Below, in pieces: positions 43,300-50,979 of a DNA stretch of 64,000 nt. The notes beneath the pieces were generated by a model, which worked only from the letters and a program-made list of their open reading frames with translations, was not told the DNA's origin and searched no databases. The first letter of the stretch is position 1; every line of letters begins with the position of its first letter. The DNA is taken from contig NZ_JANHAX010000008.1 of the NCBI RefSeq assembly GCF_030848945.1, positions 62,001 through 126,000 of the forward strand, given 5' to 3'. A program made the position numbers and the translations under genes. Source of the DNA: Marimonas arenosa (GTDB taxonomy: Bacteria; Pseudomonadota; Alphaproteobacteria; Rhodobacterales; Rhodobacteraceae).

Positions 43300-44775
43300 A
43301 TGAACGCGTCGCAATCTCATATCGTGACGCTTGAGAACGTGACCAAACACTTCGGTGCGGTACGAGCTCTCGGCGGAGTCGATCTGAAGGTGCATGCGGG
43401 AGAGTGCCTTGGCCTTGTTGGCCATAATGGTGCCGGTAAGTCGACGCTTATGAATGTGCTTGCCGGCACGCTTTCGCCCGACCATGGTATCCTAGGTATT
43501 CACGGGGCCGATCTTTCAGGCCGTTACAACGTGAAAGCCGCCGGGGAAAACGGCATTCGCTGTGTGTTTCAGGAATTGTCCCTTTGCCCAAATCTGACAG
43601 TTGCAGAAAACGCGCGGATATTTCATCCGACACTGACCGGCTTCGGATGGAAACGCCGCGCAGGCAACATGATAAGAGAAAAACTCGACGAAATTTTCCC
43701 CGGTCACGGTGTTCATCCGGATAACGTGATCGGAGACCTTTCCATCGGCAAGCGGCAAATGGTCGAAATCGCCCGCGCTTTCACATCGACCGGCGCGCCT
43801 CTGCATCTCGTCATTCTAGATGAGCCCACTTCGTCGCTAGACGCCGTCACCTCCGGGCAGTTGCTCGATTTCGTGCGAAAAGTCGTCAATCAGGGGCTCA
43901 GCTGCATTCTTATTTCCCATGTTCTTGGAGAAGTGCTGAGTTATTGCGACCGCATCGTCGTGATGAAGGACGGTCTAGTTGTCGAGACAAGACCCGGCGC
44001 CGATTTCACCCGCGACACGCTCGTGGCGGCAATGGGCAATGTCGTCGAACAGGAAGAAATCGAAGAACACGAGCGACGAGAAATCCAGCGGGGCACGACC
44101 CCAATCGTAGTCGAGGCGCGGTCAGACGCGCAGCGCGACGGCGCCGCTTTGGTGGCTCATCGTGGAGAGATTATCGGGCTGGCTGGGCTGGCTGGACACG
44201 GCCAGACACGAATGCTGCTAAAGGTATACGACGCAGCCATGCGAAAAAGGAAATCCCTGAAGGTGGACGGTCCGGTTGCTCTGGTGGCGGGTGACCGACA
44301 GACCGACGGGATATTTCATCTCTGGTCGATTTCTCAAAACGTCGGCGTCCGCAGCCTGCAATCAATGATCCGCCACGGCCTGATCGACCCGGACGCCGAA
44401 GCCGCCCTGGGGCGCGCGTGGCAGGCACGCATCAAGATCAGGACCCCGGACATGAATGACAACATCCTGTCTCTTTCCGGCGGCAACCAGCAAAAGGCGT
44501 TGTTCGCCAGGGCATTGGCATCGGACGCAGAAATCATTCTGATGGACGATCCGATGCGCGGGGTTGATGTCGGGACGAAACTGGAGGTGTACGACCTGAT
44601 CCGGGAAGAGGCGGAAAAAGGCCGGACTTTCCTGTGGTACACAACCGAAACGGACGAGCTTTACAATTGCGACCACACCTACGTGTTTCGTGACGGCGTG
44701 ATCGTCGCCGACCTGCCGCGTGATCAACTCTCCGAAGAAAAGATCCTGCATTCATCGTTCAAGGAGAGCGCCTGA
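43300..44775 (+). CDS. Sugar ABC transporter ATPase (tandem NBD, CUT2 type)
   Basis: 491 residues with two fused nucleotide-binding domains. The first has Walker A GHNGAGKST, signature LSIGKRQMVEIA and Walker B LVILDEPTSSLD. The second has a signature LSGGNQQKALFARAL and Walker B IILMDDPMRGVD, but its Walker A region reads GLAGHGQTRML without the GKS/T lysine, as usual in RbsA/MglA. It begins 34 nt after the binding-protein gene and is followed 1 nt later by the first permease, so the operon is tight. Confidence 0.91.
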   Translation: MNASQSHIVTLENVTKHFGAVRALGGVDLKVHAGECLGLVGHNGAGKSTLMNVLAGTLSPDHGILGIHGADLSGRYNVKAAGENGIRCVFQELSLCPNLTVAENARIFHPTLTGFGWKRRAGNMIREKLDEIFPGHGVHPDNVIGDLSIGKRQMVEIARAFTSTGAPLHLVILDEPTSSLDAVTSGQLLDFVRKVVNQGLSCILISHVLGEVLSYCDRIVVMKDGLVVETRPGADFTRDTLVAAMGNVVEQEEIEEHERREIQRGTTPIVVEARSDAQRDGAALVAHRGEIIGLAGLAGHGQTRMLLKVYDAAMRKRKSLKVDGPVALVAGDRQTDGIFHLWSISQNVGVRSLQSMIRHGLIDPDAEAALGRAWQARIKIRTPDMNDNILSLSGGNQQKALFARALASDAEIILMDDPMRGVDVGTKLEVYDLIREEAEKGRTFLWYTTETDELYNCDHTYVFRDGVIVADLPRDQLSEEKILHSSFKESA

Positions 44776-44776
44776 C

Positions 44777-45712
44777 ATGCTGGCCCAGTTGAGTTCGCCG
44801 AAATTCCTGCGCGCTGCCCTTCCCGCTGCGAGCTTTACCGTCCTGTTGGCGGCAATTTTCTACGTCCAGCCGCGGGCAATGAGCTACTTCGGAATGAACC
44901 TTATGCTGCAATACACGGTGCCTATCGCGCTGGCGACCATCGCACAGATGTTCATCATTACGGTGAACGACCTTGATCTTTCGATCGGTGCCTTTGTTGG
45001 GCTGACCGCGTGTATCGGAGCTACGCTGCTGGCAGACACACCGCTGCTGGGAACGCTTGCACTTGCTGCCTGCGTGGCCGCCTATGCCGGACTGGGTGCG
45101 CTGATCCACTGGCGCAACCTGCCCTCAATCGTTGTGACGTTAGGCATGTCCTTCGTTTGGCTCGGGATCGCGGTGCTGATCCTGCCGACTCCCGGCGGCA
45201 CGGCGCCGGGCTGGGTCAAGGCGCTCATGGGACTGAAGGTGCCTTACGTGCCCTTCCCGATTATTGCCGCCATTGTCATCGGGCTTGTCGTACATGTCGC
45301 CCTGATGAGGTCAAGCTACGGCGCGGTTCTGCGCGGTGTTGGCGGCAACCCTAAAGCCGTTGGTCGCGCCGGCTGGTCGCTTTTGAAAGCCAAAATGACT
45401 ATGTACGCTGCCGCGGGTTTTTTCGGCGTGTTGTCCGGCTTGTCTCTGATCGGCCTGACTTCAGCTGCCGATGCGCATATTGCCGACCGCTATACCCTTT
45501 ATGCCATTGCCGGCGTCATCCTGGGCGGTGGTGAATTCACCGGCGGACGAGTTTCGCCGGTCGGGGCGGTGATCGGCGCGCTCACATTGGCGTTAACCGG
45601 GTCTTTCCTAACCTTTCTGCGCATTTCACCGGACTGGCAGATTGGCGCGCAAGGCGGCATCCTGATCATTGTCCTGGCGTTAAGAGCGCTCATCAACCGG
45701 CGGGAGGCATAA
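44777..45712 (+). CDS. Sugar ABC transporter permease 1 (CUT2 type)
   Basis: 311 residues with about nine hydrophobic segments and the family segments FIITVNDLDLSIGAFVGLTA and GVILGGGEFTGGRVSPVGAVIGAL. It is the RbsC-like inner-membrane subunit. Start taken as the ATG 1 nt after the ATPase stop; an upstream in-frame codon overlaps the ATPase gene. It pairs with the second permease directly downstream. Confidence 0.9.
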   Translation: MLAQLSSPKFLRAALPAASFTVLLAAIFYVQPRAMSYFGMNLMLQYTVPIALATIAQMFIITVNDLDLSIGAFVGLTACIGATLLADTPLLGTLALAACVAAYAGLGALIHWRNLPSIVVTLGMSFVWLGIAVLILPTPGGTAPGWVKALMGLKVPYVPFPIIAAIVIGLVVHVALMRSSYGAVLRGVGGNPKAVGRAGWSLLKAKMTMYAAAGFFGVLSGLSLIGLTSAADAHIADRYTLYAIAGVILGGGEFTGGRVSPVGAVIGALTLALTGSFLTFLRISPDWQIGAQGGILIIVLALRALINRREA

Positions 45713-45715
45713 GTC

Positions 45716-46657
45716 ATGACCTTCGTCACGCAACTCTCGCAGAAGGCATGGATCTGGTCTTTTGTGGGCATGTTCATGGTGTGGCTCGCCACTGCCGTCT
45801 ACACCGGCGGCAAGGGCAGCGCCGATGTGATCAGCGCCGCGTTGTCCTTCGCGACTTTCACCGTCATCGTGGGCATTGGTCAGATGTTCGTCATCACCAC
45901 GGGGCCAGGCAACGTCGATCTGTCGATACCGTCGACGATCTCACTCTCGGGAGCCGTTGCAATGAAGATCATGGATGGATCAAACGGAATGCTGGTCGTT
46001 GGCTTCGCGATTTCGATGGCCTGTGGATTGGCAGTTGGGCTGTTCAACTACACACTGATCCGGGTGCTCAGGATCCCGCCGATTATTGCGACGCTCAGTT
46101 CCAGTTTCCTGATCCTGTCCACGGCGATCGCGTACGGGCGAGGCCTGAAAATCAAGCCGCCTCCGCTTCTGGCCGAGTTCACAACTGCGCAAATCCTGGG
46201 AGTGCCAGTGCTGGCCATTGTGATCATCATGTTCGCGGCTGTGATGAGCATCGTGTTGCACCGCACGTTCTATGGCCGGGCCGTTCTTGCCATTGGTCAG
46301 AACGCGCGCGCTGCCTGGTTGGCCGGAATCAACGTCGAACGCATCCGGTTCATGACCTACGTGCTGAGCGCGCTTCTGGCTGCGCTGTGTGGCTTTTTCT
46401 TGTCGGGTTTTTCTGGCGGCGCCTCTCTGAACATGGGGCAGGAATACTTGTTGGCATCGATTGCGGTCGTGGTCATCGGGGGCACCTCGGTAGCGGGTGG
46501 CAAGTCCAATGTACCCGGCATCTGGGGCGCGGCGATGTTCATGTTCCTGCTGGTCACCATGCTCAACACATTCGGGGCGAGTGCAGGCATCAGGCTGATC
46601 ATGACCGGGCTCATCATTGTGGCCGTCATTACCATCGCAGGCGGCGAAGAAGCATAG
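45716..46657 (+). CDS. Sugar ABC transporter permease 2 (CUT2 type)
   Basis: 313 residues with about nine membrane segments and the motif FVITTGPGNVDLSIPSTISLSG corresponding to the permease-1 NDLDLSIG segment. VVIGGTSVAGGKSNVPGIWGA near the C-terminus is the RbsC-type loop. It starts 3 nt after permease 1. Two non-identical permeases imply a heterodimeric channel. Confidence 0.9.
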   Translation: MTFVTQLSQKAWIWSFVGMFMVWLATAVYTGGKGSADVISAALSFATFTVIVGIGQMFVITTGPGNVDLSIPSTISLSGAVAMKIMDGSNGMLVVGFAISMACGLAVGLFNYTLIRVLRIPPIIATLSSSFLILSTAIAYGRGLKIKPPPLLAEFTTAQILGVPVLAIVIIMFAAVMSIVLHRTFYGRAVLAIGQNARAAWLAGINVERIRFMTYVLSALLAALCGFFLSGFSGGASLNMGQEYLLASIAVVVIGGTSVAGGKSNVPGIWGAAMFMFLLVTMLNTFGASAGIRLIMTGLIIVAVITIAGGEEA

Positions 46658-46672
46658 AAAACGGGGATCGAC

Positions 46673-47590
46673 ATGGCGCTGGTTGGCGACAGCTATGAAT
46701 ATTACGACAAACGTTTCTACGACCTCACCGTGCCGATTGCCGAGGTTGAAGAACTCTATGACGGATGCCGCTGGGCCGAAGGCCCGGTGTGGTTCAATGA
46801 GCATGCCACGCTGGTTTGGAGCGACATCCCAAACCAGCGACTGCTACGCTGGACCGAGGGTGTCGGTGTTTCCGTGTTTCGCAGCCGTTCTAACTTCGCC
46901 AACGGCAATACCCGAGACCGGCAGGGGCGACTGATCAGTTGCGAACATGGCGGTCGACGCGTGACGCGGACCGAGCCAGATGGCTCGTTTACGGTGATTG
47001 CCGACAGCTACGGTGGAAAGCGACTTAATTCGCCCAACGACGTCGTCGTGAAATCGGATGGGACTATTTGGTTTACCGATCCGAACTACGGAATCATGTC
47101 GGACTATGAAGGTTACAAGGCCGAAATGGAGCAATCGGGCTGTTATGTATTCTGCGCCGATCCGGAAACCGGAGACGTGAAGGTGGTTGCAGACGACTTC
47201 GTGAAGCCGAACGGATTGTGCTTCAATGCGGATGAAAGCCGGCTCTATGTTGCTGACAGCGGGCGCAGCCACGATCCGGACGGGCCGCACCATATCAGGG
47301 TGTTCGACGTGACAGACGCTAACGTCCTGGCAAACAGTCGTATCTTCTGTGACGTTGATCCTGGCGTGCCGGATGGTTTCCGGTTGGACGTCGACGAAAA
47401 TGTCTGGACGTCATGCCAGGACGGGGTGATCTGTTTTGATCGTCGCGGCGCGGCGCTGGGGAAGATCAGGATCCCGACCATGGTCGCGAACCTCACTTTC
47501 GGCGGACCGAAACGGAATCGGCTGTTCATCACTGCGACTAAGTCCGTTTTTGCGGTCTACCTGGCCACGACCGGTATTCAGACACCCTGA
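46673..47590 (+). CDS. SMP-30/gluconolactonase-family lactonase
   Basis: 305 residues, six-bladed propeller of the SMP-30/gluconolaconase/LRE family. Metal-ligand segments are EGPVWF (Glu), NSPNDVVVKSDGTIWFTDPNYG (Asn, Asp) and LYVADSG (Asp). No signal peptide is present, so it acts in the cytoplasm, opening a sugar lactone to the aldonate. It starts 15 nt after permease 2 and ends the operon. With DgoK and DgoA it supports a pathway lactone to aldonate to keto-deoxy acid, but no dehydratase is in the locus. Confidence 0.87.
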   Translation: MALVGDSYEYYDKRFYDLTVPIAEVEELYDGCRWAEGPVWFNEHATLVWSDIPNQRLLRWTEGVGVSVFRSRSNFANGNTRDRQGRLISCEHGGRRVTRTEPDGSFTVIADSYGGKRLNSPNDVVVKSDGTIWFTDPNYGIMSDYEGYKAEMEQSGCYVFCADPETGDVKVVADDFVKPNGLCFNADESRLYVADSGRSHDPDGPHHIRVFDVTDANVLANSRIFCDVDPGVPDGFRLDVDENVWTSCQDGVICFDRRGAALGKIRIPTMVANLTFGGPKRNRLFITATKSVFAVYLATTGIQTP

Positions 47591-47800
47591 GGACTTGGAA
47601 GAAAACCAACCGAGGGGCTGAACGGCATCGAGAGCTTCACTGCCGCCAAAGCAGCCCTTTAACCAGGTCGTACCGAATGGCAGGTTTGGGCCAAAGAGCT
47701 TTCAGTTGCAGTACATGTCAACAATGCCAGCTTCGGCCCTAAAGGCGCTTTTTAAAAGACCGTGCCAACCAGTAGGTATCAGTGGAAGTAAAAAACTTGA

Positions 47801-49225
47801 TCAACTCTGTCCCGCCATTTCTTCGATTGGCGGCACAGCGTCATCGGGCAAGGGGCTGATATACCCCTGAGGTCCGATGCGCGCCTCCAGATCCGACTTG
47901 GCCCGGGCACGCAAATCGGCGTCGAGAATGACGTCGACGCCTGTTGCTGCCATGACTTGGGCGGCATGTGTCATGCCTTTGATGGCGGGTTCCGATTTAC
48001 CTTGAGCCACCATCTGCCAAGTGTGAAAGGGCGTACCGATGGCATAATTGGCGCCCCACATTTGCACAGTCGGGACAACCCAGCTGACGTCGCCCACATC
48101 GGTTGAGCCGGGCAGATCGACAATCGGCGCCGTGGGCGGCACGGTGAAATCGGCCAAGGACTTGTCTTCGGTCTTTTTCAGGCCTGTCATGCCATAGCAG
48201 GCAGACACATCCTCTTCGGTCATCGTAGCCTGCATCTTCGCGGCGTAGGCATGGTCGTCTGAGTTGAAAGGCGGCGGTCCGAGCCGGTCGAGGTTCTTCT
48301 GCATCGCTTCTATTAGCGGGCCGTTCGGCACCAATTCGGAGGACACGGTCACCAGTTTGGCCTCCATTTTGGTCTCCGACATCAATGCGGCGCCTTCGGC
48401 CACCTTTTTCACGCGCTCGATAAGAGACTTCATTTCGCGGGTGCGGGGTTCTCTGATTACGTAGCGCACCTTGGCGGAAGCCTGAACGACATTGGGGCTG
48501 ATGCCGCCGGCATCGAGATAAGCGTAGTGGATGCGGGCCTGATCGGACATGTGCTCGCGAAGGTAGTTGACACCGACACTCATCAGTTCAACCGCATCAA
48601 GCGCTGAACGCCCGAGTTGCGGCGAAGCCGCGGCGTGACTGGCTCTACCGGTGAATGTGAAATCGACGCGGGCGGCGGCAAGCGAGCTCGAGCGCATCAC
48701 ACTGGCAATCGACGCTGGGTGCCAGGTGATGACGATGTCGACATCGTTGAAAACGCCCGCCTTGACCATGAACGCTTTTGCGCTACCGCCCTCTTCGGCT
48801 GGGCAACCGTAGTAGCGCACGCGGCCTTCTGTTCCGGTTTCGCGCAACCAGTCGCGCACGGCGGTCGCCGCCAGCATGGCGGCAGAGCCAAGCAAGTTAT
48901 GACCGCAACCATGGCCATTGGCACCCTCTTCCAAAGGTTTGAATTCGGCCACATCGGCCTCTTGCGAGAGAGCCGCAAGGGCATCGTATTCGCCCAGGAA
49001 GGCAACAAGCGGGCCGCTGTCACCCCATTCCCCTATGACAGCCGTTGGAATATCGGCAACATTTCTTGTGATGCGAAATCCCTGGTGCTCGAGTTCCTTG
49101 ATGTGGAGTGCGGCCGATTTTCGCTCGGCATAGCACGTTTCGGGCACAGCCCAGACCGCATCCGAGAGCGCGCGGAAACGGGGTTGTTGTTCGTCGACGA
49201 AGGGCCAGACAGGATGTTGGTTCAT
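47801..49225 (-). CDS. M20-family amidohydrolase (AbgB-like)
   Basis: 474 residues of the M20D zinc-peptidase/amidohydrolase family. The metal sites GHGCGHNLLG and CPAEEGGSAKAF are present, as is the dimerisation-domain start TFTGRASHAAASPQLGRSALDAVELM. The length and the RASHAAASP form resemble AbgB, which cleaves p-aminobenzoyl-glutamate. Start at MNQHPVWPFVDEQQP is chosen because the family begins there; the frame is open 177 nt further. It stands alone, divergent from the cytochrome gene and convergent with the lactonase gene. Confidence 0.85.
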   Translation of the reverse strand: MNQHPVWPFVDEQQPRFRALSDAVWAVPETCYAERKSAALHIKELEHQGFRITRNVADIPTAVIGEWGDSGPLVAFLGEYDALAALSQEADVAEFKPLEEGANGHGCGHNLLGSAAMLAATAVRDWLRETGTEGRVRYYGCPAEEGGSAKAFMVKAGVFNDVDIVITWHPASIASVMRSSSLAAARVDFTFTGRASHAAASPQLGRSALDAVELMSVGVNYLREHMSDQARIHYAYLDAGGISPNVVQASAKVRYVIREPRTREMKSLIERVKKVAEGAALMSETKMEAKLVTVSSELVPNGPLIEAMQKNLDRLGPPPFNSDDHAYAAKMQATMTEEDVSACYGMTGLKKTEDKSLADFTVPPTAPIVDLPGSTDVGDVSWVVPTVQMWGANYAIGTPFHTWQMVAQGKSEPAIKGMTHAAQVMAATGVDVILDADLRARAKSDLEARIGPQGYISPLPDDAVPPIEEMAGQS

Positions 49226-49486
49226 GAAAGATGGCTCGTTTGTTCGATCGTGTTGTGGAAAAGTGTAGCCTTTACATGCATTTGTGTCGATAGCGCGCAG
49301 AAAGGCAATACGTAGTTGAAACCGGCGGTGGACACGCGTACGGGTCCAATCGCTGCACGTCTTCTCGAGAAGGCGGTGGAGCGTGGGCGGGATATTGAGC
49401 ACATACCGACGATGTGATGAGCTTCCTAATGGGAATGGATCAAGAGGAGGCCCAAGGGCAGGCTATCTTCGCTACATATCGAAAGG

Positions 49487-50347
49487 ATGGATGTGAAAAA
49501 CCGTTTCATGAATTTCTGCGTGACCGGAACGATTTGGGCAGGCTTCGCCGCGCTGGTGTATTTGGTCAACGCGCCGATCGGCCACGCAGGCGAGTTGCAT
49601 CGCGCTGCGAAAAGCGGTGATCTCAAAAAGTTATCGACACTCATCGAGGCAGGAGCGGAAATCGATGAAACCGACGGCGAGAACGAAACGGCACTTCATA
49701 AAGCGGCGAAGGGCAATCACGCCGAAGCCGTCGCTTTGCTGCTGGAGGCGGGGGCCGACCCCTACATCAGCGGCCAAAGCGCGTTTGGGTCGACCGGCAC
49801 GCCCCTGCATGCCGCCGCCAAAATGGGGCGAATTCAAGCGCTGCAGGTGCTGCTGGAAGCCGGTATCGATCCAAACCTGAACGACCCGGGCGCGGGTCCG
49901 CCGCTTCACTATGCGGTGCTTTATCGCCGGCGTGCCGCGGTCGACCTGCTTGAATCATATGGCGCGGGTCCGGTTTCTGCTGCGTCGGTCGCCAATCGTC
50001 TCGCTTTGGCCGATCCCGAAGAGGGCAAGGAGGTCGCCAACACCTGTCGGCTTTGCCATCTGTTTCAGAGGGGGGATGACGGCCGACCGCGTGCGGGCCC
50101 CACGCTGTGGAACATTCTTGGCAGGCCAAAAGGCTCGGTGGTCGATTACGCGTATTCCGATGCGATGCGTGCAGCGGGTGGGGTTTGGACCTACGACGAC
50201 CTGAACAGCTATGTCGTGAACCCGAAAGGGTTCGTTCCGGGAACCAAAATGCAGACGGTGCAAGGGATTTCTTCCCCGGAGCGGCGCGCTGCATTGATCC
50301 GTTTCCTAAGGGAGTTGTCCGATGCGCCCAAAGCGCTTCCTGAATAG
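49487..50347 (+). CDS. Secreted ankyrin-repeat/cytochrome c fusion
   Basis: 286 residues. A signal peptide or anchor lies at about 8-34 (FCVTGTIWAGFAALVYLVNA, ending GHAGE). Residues 35-165 hold four ankyrin repeats (ELHRAAKSGDLKKLSTLIEAGAEID, TALHKAAKGNHAEAVALLLEAGAD, TPLHAAAKMGRIQALQVLLEAGID, PPLHYAVLYRRRAAVDLL). Residues 178-280 are a class I cytochrome c: heme site CRLCH at 187-191, GPTLWNILGRPKGSV, YSDAMRAAGGVWT and a Met ligand in GTKMQ (Met255). It should sit in the periplasm and link electron transfer to protein-protein contact. Met8 is an alternative start. Confidence 0.85.
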   Translation: MDVKNRFMNFCVTGTIWAGFAALVYLVNAPIGHAGELHRAAKSGDLKKLSTLIEAGAEIDETDGENETALHKAAKGNHAEAVALLLEAGADPYISGQSAFGSTGTPLHAAAKMGRIQALQVLLEAGIDPNLNDPGAGPPLHYAVLYRRRAAVDLLESYGAGPVSAASVANRLALADPEEGKEVANTCRLCHLFQRGDDGRPRAGPTLWNILGRPKGSVVDYAYSDAMRAAGGVWTYDDLNSYVVNPKGFVPGTKMQTVQGISSPERRAALIRFLRELSDAPKALPE

Positions 50348-50498
50348 GGAAAGGTGCGGCCTCTGCACCGCAGGAGAGACGGTACCGCCGTAAAGCCAGA
50401 GCCATCCGGGAGCGGCCAAAGAAAAAATGGTGTGCACACGTTGGTTTACACATCGCGATGCACAATCTCGCGTTGCTCGCCATGTTTCAGAGAAGACT

Positions 50499-50542
50499 TG
50501 GAGGCGAGTACCGGAATCGAACCGGTGTACACGGATTTGCAA
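50499..50542 (-). other. tRNA-Cys(GCA) 3' fragment, probable att site of a genomic island
   Basis: Read on the minus strand, this is the part of tRNA-Cys from the anticodon loop (TTGCAAAT, anticodon GCA) through the T arm (ACCGGTTCGATTCCGGT) to the acceptor 3' strand ACTCGCC and TCCA. The 5' half is absent: upstream sequence cannot form the D arm or acceptor. Such 3' fragments are left at the far end of elements that integrate in tRNA genes. The orientation places the element to the right. Confidence 0.82.
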
Positions 50543-50604
50543 TGCAATGCGTGTCAAATATTCATTTAAATACAATGGCTTGCGTTAACGAATAGGAGGT
50601 GTGT

Positions 50605-50655
50605 ATGAAAGTGCGCACGAAGTGTAAGCGGATTTTGTGTAAAACGCTGTGTTGA
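50605..50655 (+). CDS. Possible 16-residue Cys-rich leader peptide
   Basis: ATG at 50605 has a perfect AGGAGG site ending 5 nt upstream. The frame encodes MKVRTKCKRILCKTLC, basic with Cys at 7, 12 and 16, and stops at TGA (50653-50655). The stop lies inside the palindrome CTGTGTTGAACACAG. This could be a regulatory leader or a small toxic/antimicrobial-type peptide, or a chance frame. Confidence 0.35.
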   Translation: MKVRTKCKRILCKTLC

Positions 50656-50661
50656 ACACAG
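50647..50661. promoter_or_regulatory. Palindrome CTGTGTTGAACACAG
   Basis: Perfect 7-bp arms around one base. A shorter copy of the same core, GTGTTAAACAC, lies at 50676-50686, 27 bp away centre to centre. The pair looks like a regulator's operator or a leader hairpin upstream of the J-domain gene. Confidence 0.5.
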
Positions 50662-50675
50662 TAACCTGAAACGTG

Positions 50676-50686
50676 GTGTTAAACAC
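50676..50686. promoter_or_regulatory. Second GTGTTnAACAC palindrome
   Basis: GTGTTAAACAC shares the GTGTTnAACAC core with the palindrome at 50647-50661. Its last base is the first base of the 28-bp direct repeat copy. Confidence 0.45.
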
Positions 50687-50713
50687 AGTGTCGGCAAACA
50701 CTTACGGAAACAC
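50686..50713 (+). repeat. 28-bp direct repeat, left copy
   Basis: The sequence beginning CAGTGTCGGCAAACACTT and ending CGGAAACAC occurs here and, identically and in the same orientation, at 53503-53530. The two copies bracket the J-domain gene and the small gene after it. Confidence 0.9.
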
Positions 50714-50979
50714 AAGAGTTGGGCGGACGTCGACAGCTGGTGTGAAGGCCAAAGCTAAAGTCTTTTGCGAAAATGACGGACAATCGGACTTCCATAACTA
50801 ACGCCGATCCATTGACCCATCAATTCGGTCTCTGCTGACCATCCTGGATAGACAAGGCTTCCGCTGGATTTCGTTCCATGCCCGGCGCGCGTTCTAGTGG
50901 TGGCATAGGGTCCACTAATTGACACTTGGGGCGAAGAGTGCCCTGTTCCTCATATACGACGCAGATTCCGGGTATAGGC

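Larger units (their letters stand above)
50348..50979. other. Island left-junction region (632 bp)
   Basis: Between the cytochrome gene and the J-domain gene. It holds a displaced tRNA-Cys 3' fragment (50499-50542), a tiny Cys-rich ORF (50605-50655), two palindromes (50647-50661, 50676-50686) and one copy of a 28-bp direct repeat (50686-50713). No other gene is supported in the rest. Confidence 0.6.

Noticed and set aside
47740..47765. Rho-independent terminator near AAAGGCGCTTTTT
   Set aside because: The stem is only about four base pairs around a three-base loop, too weak to call.
50499..50573. Intact tRNA-Cys gene
   Set aside because: The sequence 5' of the anticodon loop cannot form the anticodon stem, D arm or acceptor stem, so only a fragment is present.
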